NCBI RefSeq assembly: GCF_000716605.1
Contig: NZ_JNXE01000030.1
Span: 1 to 64,000 of the forward strand
Origin: Streptomyces sp. NRRL F-525
Lineage (GTDB): Bacteria > Actinomycetota > Actinomycetes > Streptomycetales > Streptomycetaceae
DNA: 64,000 bases
Direction: 5' to 3'
Part shown: piece by piece, positions 33,462 through 41,317 of the stretch
Numbering within the stretch: position 1 is the stretch's first letter
How the letters are laid out: every line of letters begins with the position of its first letter
Made by a program: the position numbers and the translations under genes
Notes under the pieces: generated by a model
Told to the model about the DNA's origin: nothing
The model's database searches: none
Seen by the model: only the letters and a program-made list of their open reading frames with translations

Positions 33462-34889
33462 TCAGCCGATGGTGCGCGGCAGCCGCAGGCTGAGCAGGCC
33501 GGTCAGGACGACCCCGGCCAGCTGCGCCAACAGCGTTATCGCCAGGGCGTGTTGCATGCCCATCCCCGGGACCAGGGAGAGGAAGAGGGTGCCGAGGGTG
33601 GCCACGCCCAGTGCCAGTGCGGACTGCTGGGTGGTGACCATGACGCCGGCGCCCACACCGGCACGGGCGGTCGGCACCTCGGACAGGATGATCCGGAAGA
33701 TGATGGGGAGTTGGAGCGCCTGACCGGCTCCGGCGACGGCCGCGCCGGGGAGCAGTTCGACGAACCCGAGGTGCGGCCAGGAGCGCCACACGGCCAGCAC
33801 GATCAGCCCCAGGCCCACCGCCTGGATGACCGAACCGGCGGTCACGACCCGCGTGCCGTACCGGTTCACCAGGCGCGGCCCGGCGAGCGAGGCGAGGAAG
33901 AAGGTCACCGCCAGCGGGACCAGCGCGAGGCCCGCCGCGACCGGGCCGAGACCCGCGCCGCTCTGCAACGCCACCGCGATCACGAACATGAACCCGCTGA
34001 ACCCGATCGCGAACGGCACGATCATCACCAGCCCGCGCCGCAGCGAGGTCAGCGCCAGCAGACTCGGCGGCACCAGCGGCGTACGGCCCTGCCGGTCCGC
34101 CCTGCGCTCCACCGCGTAGAACGCCGACGCGAGCCCCGGGAACGCGGCCAGCGACAGCCACGTCCACAGCGGCCAGCCCGCCGCCCGGCCCTCGGTCAGC
34201 GGCACCAGCAGCGCCAGCAGGGACGCGCCGAGCAGGAAGGTGCCGGGGACGTCCACCGGCTCAGGGTGCTGCGAACGCGTCTCCGGTACGACCTTGGCGG
34301 CCAGGACCAGGCCGACGATGACGACCGGCACGTTCACCAGGAACACCGCGCGCCAGCCGGTACCGGCGATGTCGGCGGCGACGAGGACCCCGCCGAGGAT
34401 CTGGCCGGCCACCATGGCGAGGCCGGCGGTCGCGCCGTACAGGCCCATGGCCTTGGCGCGGCGCGGACCCTGGGTCGCGGCCTGGATGGTGGCGAGGACC
34501 TGCGGGAGCATCGCCGCGGAGGCGGCGCCCTGCGCGATCCGCGCGGCGACCAGCGTCCACGCGGTGGGCGCGAGCCCGCACGCCAGCGAGGTGACGCCGA
34601 AGGCGGCCATCCCGCCCAGGAACAGCCGACGGCGCCCGAACAGGTCGCCGAGCCGGCCGCCGAGGACGAGCAGCACGGCGTACGAGACTCCGTAGCCGGC
34701 GACGACGAGTTCGAGGACGGCCTCGCTCGCCGAGAGGTCCTTGCCGATGGTCGGCAGGGCCACGTTCACGATGAAGAAGTCGATGAGGGGCAGCGCCGCG
34801 GCCAGCAGCACCGTGAACAGTCCGAGGCCGCTGAGCACGGGTGCCGCCGCCGGGGATTTCACGGTGCGGGAAGCGATGGTTTCGGTCAC
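33462..34889 (-). CDS. MFS drug exporter (DHA2/EmrB-QacA type)
   Basis: A 475-residue transporter with about 14 membrane helices, motif A GGRLGDLFGRRR between helices 2 and 3 and motif C-like QILGGVL in helix 5, typical of drug/proton antiporters. The GTG at 34889 is preferred over upstream codons because the family N-terminus starts shortly after it. Divergent from an MmyB-type regulator across a palindromic gap, which fits regulated efflux. Confidence 0.88.
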   Translation of the reverse strand: MTETIASRTVKSPAAAPVLSGLGLFTVLLAAALPLIDFFIVNVALPTIGKDLSASEAVLELVVAGYGVSYAVLLVLGGRLGDLFGRRRLFLGGMAAFGVTSLACGLAPTAWTLVAARIAQGAASAAMLPQVLATIQAATQGPRRAKAMGLYGATAGLAMVAGQILGGVLVAADIAGTGWRAVFLVNVPVVIVGLVLAAKVVPETRSQHPEPVDVPGTFLLGASLLALLVPLTEGRAAGWPLWTWLSLAAFPGLASAFYAVERRADRQGRTPLVPPSLLALTSLRRGLVMIVPFAIGFSGFMFVIAVALQSGAGLGPVAAGLALVPLAVTFFLASLAGPRLVNRYGTRVVTAGSVIQAVGLGLIVLAVWRSWPHLGFVELLPGAAVAGAGQALQLPIIFRIILSEVPTARAGVGAGVMVTTQQSALALGVATLGTLFLSLVPGMGMQHALAITLLAQLAGVVLTGLLSLRLPRTIG

Positions 34890-34916
34890 GCTGATCAGCC
34901 TGCGCTTCTCGCGAGA

Positions 34917-34957
34917 CTGGTACCAGAGTGTCCTTATCCTGGTAGCAGGACTACCTG
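34917..34957. promoter_or_regulatory. Operator cluster between MFS exporter and MmyB-type regulator
   Basis: CTGGTACCAG (34917-34926) is a perfect palindrome, and GGTAG-N5-CTACC (34941-34955) is a second inverted repeat sharing the CTGGTA word. A minus-strand pair TTTCCA/GATAAG with a 17-base spacer overlaps both. Probable binding sites of the adjacent regulator. Confidence 0.55.
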
Positions 34958-34990
34958 GAAACAGGCTCCGTACAGCGGCAGACTGGAGCG

Positions 34991-35878
34991 ATGACGACCA
35001 TGGCACAGGAGACGGTGACCGAGCGGACGACACCCGCGCCGCAGACCGCGTCGACGGTCCGGCGCCATGAACTCGCCGCGTTCCTGCGCCACCGCCGGGA
35101 GCACATCACCCCCGAGCAGGTCGGCCTGCCGCGAGGCACCCGGCGCCGTACACCGGGCCTGCGCCGCGAGGAGGTCGCGCAGCTCGCCGCGGTCGGGGTC
35201 ACCTGGTACACGTGGCTCGAACAGGCGAGGGACATCCAGGTCTCGGTACAGGTCCTCGACGCCCTCGCCCGCACCCTCTTCCTGGACAGCAGCGAACGCA
35301 CCCACCTCTTCCAGCTGGCCGGTGCGATCGACCCGCGGCCGGCCACGACCTGCGCGGTCGTCACGCCCGCCCTGAAGATGATGCTGGACCAGCTGGACCC
35401 GATCCCGGCCTGCCTCCAGAACAGCAGGTACGACATCCTCGCCTACAACCGCACCTACGGGATGCTGCTCTGCGACCTGGACGGGGTGCCGCCCGAGGAC
35501 CGCAACTGCATGATCCTCTCCTACACGCACGAGGAGTGGCGGTCGTCGATCGTGCACCTGGAGAAGACCCAGCGCCTCATGGCCGCCCGCTTCCGCGGCT
35601 CGATGGCCGACCACCTGGCCGACCCCACCTGGAAGACCCTCCTCAAGCGCCTGCGCACGTCCCCCGAGTTCTGCGAGGTCTGGGACCGCCACGAGGTCAT
35701 GGGCGCCAGCCCCCGCCGCAAGGAGTTCCGCAACACCCACGTGGGCCGCATCACGGTCGACCACACGGATCTGTGGTTGGGCCCGGCGAGGGGGCCGAGG
35801 ATGGTTACGTATGCGCCGGCGGACGGCGAGTCGAGAGAGCGGCTGGAGCGCCTGTACGCACTAGCACAGGCAAGGTAA
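34991..35878 (+). CDS. MmyB-like helix-turn-helix regulator
   Basis: A 295-residue protein. The N-terminal XRE-type helix-turn-helix has the RTPGLRREEVAQLAAVGVTWYTWLEQ signature and the C-terminal half is an MmyB-like (PAS-related) ligand domain with NSRYDILAYN and the late HPxVGRI-type strand here reading NTHVGRITVDH. CTGGAGCG precedes the ATG. Proteins of this family usually sit beside and control a divergent oxidoreductase or efflux gene, here the MFS exporter. Confidence 0.9.
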   Translation: MTTMAQETVTERTTPAPQTASTVRRHELAAFLRHRREHITPEQVGLPRGTRRRTPGLRREEVAQLAAVGVTWYTWLEQARDIQVSVQVLDALARTLFLDSSERTHLFQLAGAIDPRPATTCAVVTPALKMMLDQLDPIPACLQNSRYDILAYNRTYGMLLCDLDGVPPEDRNCMILSYTHEEWRSSIVHLEKTQRLMAARFRGSMADHLADPTWKTLLKRLRTSPEFCEVWDRHEVMGASPRRKEFRNTHVGRITVDHTDLWLGPARGPRMVTYAPADGESRERLERLYALAQAR

Positions 35879-35881
35879 GTC

Positions 35882-35930
35882 ACCCCAGGGGCGCGGGGAA
35901 CTGCGCGACCAGCCACAGCGGACCCGCACT
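35882..35930 (+). repeat. Streptomyces GC-rich intergenic repeat, copy 3
   Basis: CCCCAGGGGCGCGGGGAA followed by CTGCGCGACCAGCC, nearly identical to copy 2. It fills the gap between the convergent MmyB-type regulator and second MFS exporter genes. Confidence 0.8.
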
Positions 35931-35937
35931 CGCAAAA

Positions 35938-37383
35938 CTAGGCGTTGATCCCAGCCGCTTCGCGTACTTCAACAGACGCCAACTTCTCAGCCGTACGCTC
36001 AGCAGTCCGCCGAGCCCAAGCCCCACTCGTCACCGCCCCCAACACCAGCACGGCCACCCCGCAGGCAACGAGGATCCACCACCCGGGCCGAGCCGCAGAA
36101 ACAAACGTCTCCTTGTACGACGACGCCACCACCCCGGAAGCCAACACCGCCCCCACCACGGCAACCCCAAGCGTCTGCCCCAACTGCCGACTCGTGGAAG
36201 CAACGGCCGCCGCAACCCCGGCCTGAGCCCGAGGCATCCCGGACACCGCAGTGTTAGTGATCGGCGCGTTCACAAACCCGAACCCGATCCCGAACAGCGC
36301 GTACCCGATGAACCGCGAGACGCCCGACGTCTCCGCCTCGAACCCCGCGAACATCACCGCACTCGCCGTCATCGCCGTCCCCGCGATCAACAGGGATATT
36401 CGCGGCCCGTGACTACCGACCAGCCGCCCCGAGATCGGCGCGCAAAGGAACGTAGGCACAGCCATCGGCAGCATCCACAACCCGGCGTGCAGCGCGTCAA
36501 GACCGACCACGTTCTGCAGATACAGCGTGGACAGGAACAGGAACCCGCCCAGCGCCGAGAACGCACTGATCGCGATCACCGTCGCCCCACTGAACGGCGC
36601 CGACCGGAAGAAGCGCAGGTCGATGAGCGGCTCATCGCGCCGAGGCTCGTACCAGAGCAGCGCGCCGAGCGCGGCCAACGCCAGCACCGCGAACGGCAGG
36701 ATCGAGGTGAACCCGGAGCTCGGCGCCTCGATGATCGCGTACGTCAGCGAACCGAACAGGGCGATCACCAGGAGCTGACCGACCGGGTCGGCACGGCGGG
36801 CCTTGGGCGCGCGGGACTCGGGGATGAACTTCAGCGTGAGCAGCAGCGCGGCCAGCCCCACCGGCAGGTTGATCCAGAAGATCGAGCGCCAGCCGACGGA
36901 GTCCACGAGCAGCCCGCCGATCAGCGGCCCCGCAGCCATCGATATGCCGACGACCGCACCCCACACCCCGATCGCCCGGGCCCGCTCGCGCGGCTCGGTG
37001 AAGGTGTTGGTGATGATCGACATGGCGACCGGGTTGAGCATCGAGCCGCCGACCGCCTGGATCATGCGGAACCAGATCAGCGCGTCCAGATTCGGCGCCA
37101 GGGAGCAGAGCAGGGAGCCGAGGCTGAAGACCACCAGGCCGGTGATGAAGACCCGCTTGCGGCCGATCCGGTCGGCCGTGGAGCCCGCCAGCATCAGCAG
37201 GGAGGCCAGGACCAGGGTGTACGCGTCGATCGTCCACTGCAGACCGGAGGTCGACGCGTGCAGATCGGTCTGCATCGCGGGCAGCGCGACGTTCAGGATG
37301 GTGACGTCCAGGCTCACGATCAGCAGACTCATGCAGCAGATCGCGAGCACCAGCTGTCGGCGGCGGTGGCTGAGCTCGGGCAT
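35938..37383 (-). CDS. MFS drug exporter (DHA2 type, 14 helices)
   Basis: A 481-residue transporter. Helix 1 contains the DHA2 signature SLDVTILNVALP, motif A is GSTADRIGRKR and motif C GPLIGGLLVD. The start at 37383 is chosen because a minus-strand -10 TACGAT ends exactly seven bases upstream; an in-frame ATG nine bases earlier would lie inside that hexamer. It probably exports an antibiotic or toxic metabolite. No adjacent dedicated regulator is visible. Confidence 0.9.
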   Translation of the reverse strand: MPELSHRRRQLVLAICCMSLLIVSLDVTILNVALPAMQTDLHASTSGLQWTIDAYTLVLASLLMLAGSTADRIGRKRVFITGLVVFSLGSLLCSLAPNLDALIWFRMIQAVGGSMLNPVAMSIITNTFTEPRERARAIGVWGAVVGISMAAGPLIGGLLVDSVGWRSIFWINLPVGLAALLLTLKFIPESRAPKARRADPVGQLLVIALFGSLTYAIIEAPSSGFTSILPFAVLALAALGALLWYEPRRDEPLIDLRFFRSAPFSGATVIAISAFSALGGFLFLSTLYLQNVVGLDALHAGLWMLPMAVPTFLCAPISGRLVGSHGPRISLLIAGTAMTASAVMFAGFEAETSGVSRFIGYALFGIGFGFVNAPITNTAVSGMPRAQAGVAAAVASTSRQLGQTLGVAVVGAVLASGVVASSYKETFVSAARPGWWILVACGVAVLVLGAVTSGAWARRTAERTAEKLASVEVREAAGINA

Positions 37384-37390
37384 GCGCACC

Positions 37391-37420
37391 ATCGTACGCC
37401 AAACTCGATAGTGCGGCTAA
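37391..37420 (-). promoter_or_regulatory. Leaderless promoter of the second MFS exporter
   Basis: Minus-strand TTAGCC (37415-37420), an 18-base spacer and TACGAT (37391-37396), then seven bases to the ATG. The region upstream (37396-37440) is unusually AT-rich. Confidence 0.55.
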
Positions 37421-37481
37421 CTAATTACCGATACACGATCTTCGGACCCGGGCACCCGGCGCCGTACGGGACAATGGAGCA

Positions 37482-38660
37482 ATGTCCACGCCCGTCTCCG
37501 CGCCCGTCTCCCCGCCCGTGTCCCCGGCTGTGACCCCGTTGCAGGTCGGCCCGCACACCGTCTCGCCGCCCGTCGTCCTGGCCCCCATGGCCGGGATCAC
37601 GAACGCGCCCTTCCGCACCCTGTGCAGGGAGTTCAGCGGTGGCAAGGGCCTGTTCGTCAGCGAGATGATCACGACCCGGGCGCTGGTCGAGCGCAACGAC
37701 AAGACCATGCAGCTGATCCGTTTCGACGAGACCGAGAAGCCTCGCTCGATCCAGCTGTACGGCGTCGACCCCGCGACCGTCGGCAAGGCCGTCCGCATGA
37801 TCGCGGAGGAGGGGCTCGCCGACCACATCGACCTCAACTTCGGCTGCCCGGTGCCGAAGGTCACCCGCAAGGGCGGCGGCTCCGCGCTGCCGTACAAGCG
37901 GAACCTGCTGCGGGCCATCCTGAAGGAGGCCGTCAGCGGGGCCGGTGACCTGCCCGTCACGATGAAGATGCGCAAGGGCATCGACGACGACCACATCACG
38001 TTCCTCGACGCCGGACGCATCGCCGTCGAGGAGGGCGTCACGTCCATCGCGCTGCACGGACGCACGGCCGCCCAGCACTACGGCGGTACGGCGGACTGGG
38101 ACGCGATCGCGCGGCTGAAGGAGCATGTGCCGGAGATCCCCGTGCTCGGCAACGGCGACATCTGGTCGGCGCAGGACGCGCTGCGGATGGTGCGGGAGAC
38201 CGGGTGCGACGGGGTCGTGGTCGGGCGCGGGTGCCTGGGCCGGCCGTGGCTGTTCGCGGATCTCGTGGCGGCCTTCGAGGGGCGTGAACAGGACGTCCTG
38301 GAGCCGTCGTTGCGTGAGGTCGCCGACGTCATGGTGCGGCACGCGACGCTGCTCGGTGAGTGGATCGGGGACGAGGCGCGGGGAGTCATCGACTTCCGCA
38401 AGCACGTCGCCTGGTACCTGAAGGGCTTCGCGGTCGGCAGCGAGATGCGCAAGAGGCTCGCGATCACGTCGTCGCTGGAGGAACTCCGTTCCGGGCTCGA
38501 CGAGTTGGACCTCGACCAGCCCTGGCCAGTGGGCGCGGACGGGCCCCGCGGCCGTACGTCCGGCAACAACAGGGTGGTGTTGCCGGACGGTTGGCTGAAG
38601 GACCCGTACGACTGCGCGGGGATCAGCGAGGACGCGGAACTGGACACGTCCGGAGGCTGA
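37482..38660 (+). CDS. dusB: tRNA-dihydrouridine synthase DusB
   Basis: A 392-residue FMN enzyme reducing uridines in the tRNA D-loop. The barrel starts LAPMAGITNAPFR. Catalytic Cys122 lies in NFGCPVPK, FMN and tRNA residues in KMRKG and IALHGRTAAQHYGG, and GNGDIW plus VGRGCLGRPW end the barrel. The first 20 residues are a Pro/Val/Ser repeat. GACAAT ends six bases before the ATG, a probable leaderless start. Convergent with the next gene, 18 bases between stops. Confidence 0.95.
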   Translation: MSTPVSAPVSPPVSPAVTPLQVGPHTVSPPVVLAPMAGITNAPFRTLCREFSGGKGLFVSEMITTRALVERNDKTMQLIRFDETEKPRSIQLYGVDPATVGKAVRMIAEEGLADHIDLNFGCPVPKVTRKGGGSALPYKRNLLRAILKEAVSGAGDLPVTMKMRKGIDDDHITFLDAGRIAVEEGVTSIALHGRTAAQHYGGTADWDAIARLKEHVPEIPVLGNGDIWSAQDALRMVRETGCDGVVVGRGCLGRPWLFADLVAAFEGREQDVLEPSLREVADVMVRHATLLGEWIGDEARGVIDFRKHVAWYLKGFAVGSEMRKRLAITSSLEELRSGLDELDLDQPWPVGADGPRGRTSGNNRVVLPDGWLKDPYDCAGISEDAELDTSGG

Positions 38661-38678
38661 ACATCCTTCGGTGACTGG

Positions 38679-41168
38679 TCAGTTCTTCTTCGGGTGGGGC
38701 GTCGAGCCGTACGCCGTGAGGAACTTGTCGCGGAAGTCGCTCATCTTCCACACCGGGGCCTTGTGGGCGGGGCGCAGGCCGTCGGTCCAGTTCCAACTGT
38801 CGATCTTCTCAAGGACCTTGGGGTCCTTGGCGACGATCGAGATCGGCACGTCACGGCTGGCGTGGTTGCCGCTGACCCGGGCGATCGGCTGGTGGTCGCC
38901 GAGGAAGACGAGCACGGTGTTGTCGTTGCCGTAGCGCTCCAGCCACTGGGTGAGGGAGTTCACCGAGTACTGGATCGACTTGCCGTACTCCTGGCGGGAC
39001 TTGGTGGTGTCGGCGATGACGCTGGACGCCTTGTTGCCGGCCTTCTGGATCGCGTCGAAGATCGAACCGTTGCCCAGCTGGTCCCACGGGACGAGCTTCG
39101 GGATCGGCGCCCAGGGCTGGTGGCTGGAGGTCAGGATGATCATCGACATCAGCGACTTGCCGTCGGCGCGCGGCTTGCTGTGCACCTGCTTCTGGAACTG
39201 CTCCAGCGCGTACTGGTCCGGCATCGTCGACCAGCTGAACTTCGGTCCCTTGTAGCCGAGTTGGAAGGCGTTGTAGACGTTGTCGAGGCCGTAGAAGCTC
39301 TGCTCCGGCCAGCCCTTCTGGATGCCCGGCATCACGCCGACGGTGTCGTAGTCGCCGGTCTTCTTGAAGGCGTCGGTCAGGCTCAGGTGGTCGCTGGCCA
39401 TCACCGTGCGGTAGCGCTGCTGGTTGCTGACCCACAGGCCCGACATGGTGGTGGAGTGGCCGAGCCAGCTGCTGCCGCCGTAGGTCGCCGAGGTCAGCCA
39501 GCCGCTCTTCGCGGCGAAGCCCGCCTTCGAGAGGGCCTTGGTGTCGGCGGCGAGCGTCGAGTCGACACCGGGCGCCATGATCGGGTCCTCGATCGCGCTA
39601 CGGCCGTAGCTCTCGATGAAGGTGAAGATCATGTCCTTGCCGCGGAGGTCCGGGACGAGCTGGCTGCCGGGGGTGTTGCCGAACGCGTCGACCTTGGCGA
39701 CCTTCTTGAACTCGGCCTCGTCGCGCAGGGTTTCCTGCATCGCGCGCACCTGGTACTTGATGACGCCGGCGGTGTGGTCGGCGGCGAGCGGGATGCCGTG
39801 GAACTCCAGCGCGAAGGCGGTGAGGGTGATCCACACCGTGCCGGCGATCAGGGTGCCCTTGGTGGCGATGGCCTTGTAGGCGACCAGGACGTTGCTGAGC
39901 CGGACCATCGCCAGCGCGACCAGGACGATCAGCGCGACGATGAGGGCGATGAGGGCGACCGTGATGACCTGGGTGGCCGTCCCGCCGAAGGTGTCCTTCA
40001 GATACCCGCGGGCGTCCCCGAACAGGCTCCAGTCCAGGATGATGTTGAAGTGCCGGCCCAGGTATTCGTTGAACCCCATGTCGAACATGTTCAGCACGGC
40101 GATCGCCCCGACGAGCGCGCCGAACCCCGCGGCCACGATGATCCGGGCCCGCCGCGGCAGACTCAGCAGAATCACCGCCGCCATGATCGCCTCGGCGGGC
40201 AGCCGCGCGAACTCCATCAGCCTCAACTGCCCCAGCGTGTTGGGCATTTCGAGGCAGATGTAGACCAGCACGGCGGCGAGGAACGTGACGACCCAGGAGA
40301 GGGTGAGCGCGGCGACGGGGTGCTTCTCCCGCCAGGCTTGCATACGGCGCCGGAGGCCTAGGCGGCTGCTCCAGGTGCGTAGGCCTGGGCGTTTGGGGCG
40401 GGGGGTGGTGGCTTCCGTGGCGCCGGGGGCGGTGTCTGCGGCTGCTTCGGGGTCGGTTGAGGTGTCCGCGTCCGTGTCGGTGGCTGAGGCGTCGGGTTCG
40501 GCTTCGGTGTCCGGGGCGGTCGCGGTGGCCTTCTCGGCGGCCTCGGTGTCGGGTGCTTCGGAGCCTGCGGCTCCGGGGGCGGGGGCGTCGACAGCCTCGG
40601 CTGTCCCGGACTTCACGGTGCTGGACGCGGTGTCGGGCGCGGCTTCCGCCGTAGCCTCGGAGGGCGTTTCTACGGCTCGTTCGGGCGCGGGGGCCTCGGC
40701 TTGGTCGGGCTCGGCAGCGGGAGAAGCGTCGGCTTCGGGCGCGGTGCTTGCAGCGGAGCCGGCCTTGGTCGCGGAGCTGGCAGGCGAACTGGCCTCGGTC
40801 TTGGCGGCGGTAGAGGTGCCGGCTTCGGTCTTGGCGCCCGCAGGGGAATCGGCCTCGGCCTTGGCGCCCGCAGCGGAGCCGGCCTTGGTCGCGGCGTCGG
40901 CGGAAGGCCTTGCCTTGCTCTTGACGCTCGCGAGGCGGTCCGCCTTGGTCTTGCCGTCGGCGCCCGCCGACAGGTCGGCCTCGGCCCCGGCCTCACCGAC
41001 CGCGGAACTCCCCGCGCCCGCCTCGGACTTGGACTCGGTGCCGGAGGCCTCCGGCGTTGCTATCGCGGGGTCCGGTGTCGGTTCGTCGTTCGTGTCCGGC
41101 GGCAGTACCTCGCCATCGGCTGCCCCGGCCGTATTCGGTGTCTGGCGTGTGCTCGTGTGCTGAGGCAA
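38679..41168 (-). CDS. Alkaline-phosphatase-superfamily (LtaS-like) membrane protein with Ala-rich head
   Basis: An 829-residue protein. About 260 N-terminal residues are low complexity (Ala, Glu, Ser, Thr, Lys with repeated KAG/KTEA units). About five membrane helices follow (about 290-460), then an extracellular sulfatase-fold domain with metal motif FIESYGRSA near 520 and LGDHQP near the end. This is the layout of lipoteichoic acid synthase-like or phosphoglycerol-transferase-like enzymes, but the LtaS nucleophile Thr position differs. The TTG at 41168 is proposed because GGAAGG lies nine bases upstream; GTG at 41291 is the longer alternative. Probably modifies a cell-envelope polymer. Confidence 0.78.
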   Translation of the reverse strand: MPQHTSTRQTPNTAGAADGEVLPPDTNDEPTPDPAIATPEASGTESKSEAGAGSSAVGEAGAEADLSAGADGKTKADRLASVKSKARPSADAATKAGSAAGAKAEADSPAGAKTEAGTSTAAKTEASSPASSATKAGSAASTAPEADASPAAEPDQAEAPAPERAVETPSEATAEAAPDTASSTVKSGTAEAVDAPAPGAAGSEAPDTEAAEKATATAPDTEAEPDASATDTDADTSTDPEAAADTAPGATEATTPRPKRPGLRTWSSRLGLRRRMQAWREKHPVAALTLSWVVTFLAAVLVYICLEMPNTLGQLRLMEFARLPAEAIMAAVILLSLPRRARIIVAAGFGALVGAIAVLNMFDMGFNEYLGRHFNIILDWSLFGDARGYLKDTFGGTATQVITVALIALIVALIVLVALAMVRLSNVLVAYKAIATKGTLIAGTVWITLTAFALEFHGIPLAADHTAGVIKYQVRAMQETLRDEAEFKKVAKVDAFGNTPGSQLVPDLRGKDMIFTFIESYGRSAIEDPIMAPGVDSTLAADTKALSKAGFAAKSGWLTSATYGGSSWLGHSTTMSGLWVSNQQRYRTVMASDHLSLTDAFKKTGDYDTVGVMPGIQKGWPEQSFYGLDNVYNAFQLGYKGPKFSWSTMPDQYALEQFQKQVHSKPRADGKSLMSMIILTSSHQPWAPIPKLVPWDQLGNGSIFDAIQKAGNKASSVIADTTKSRQEYGKSIQYSVNSLTQWLERYGNDNTVLVFLGDHQPIARVSGNHASRDVPISIVAKDPKVLEKIDSWNWTDGLRPAHKAPVWKMSDFRDKFLTAYGSTPHPKKN

Positions 41169-41317
41169 CCCGAAGGTCCTTCCGTGCGAGGCCCGTGATC
41201 GGAGTGGAGGGGCGGTCCGACTGGGGAGGCAGGACCGCCGCTCTTCCGTACGAGTTGCCTCGGGCCCCTGTTCACGGAACTGGGCAAACACCCGGCAAAC
41301 GCCTTATCACCGTTGTG

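Noticed and set aside
31860..34994. Plus-strand frame of over 1000 codons across the serine hydrolase and MFS genes
   Set aside because: Arg/Gly/Gln-rich composition typical of an antisense shadow; the minus-strand genes here have full domain motifs.
38694..40361. Plus-strand frame opposite the LtaS-like gene
   Set aside because: Shadow of a gene with clear sulfatase and membrane motifs.
40360..41080. Short repeats in the Ala-rich coding region as a CRISPR-like or satellite array
   Set aside because: Repeats are degenerate, in frame and code for KAG/KTEA-type units; no uniform spacers.
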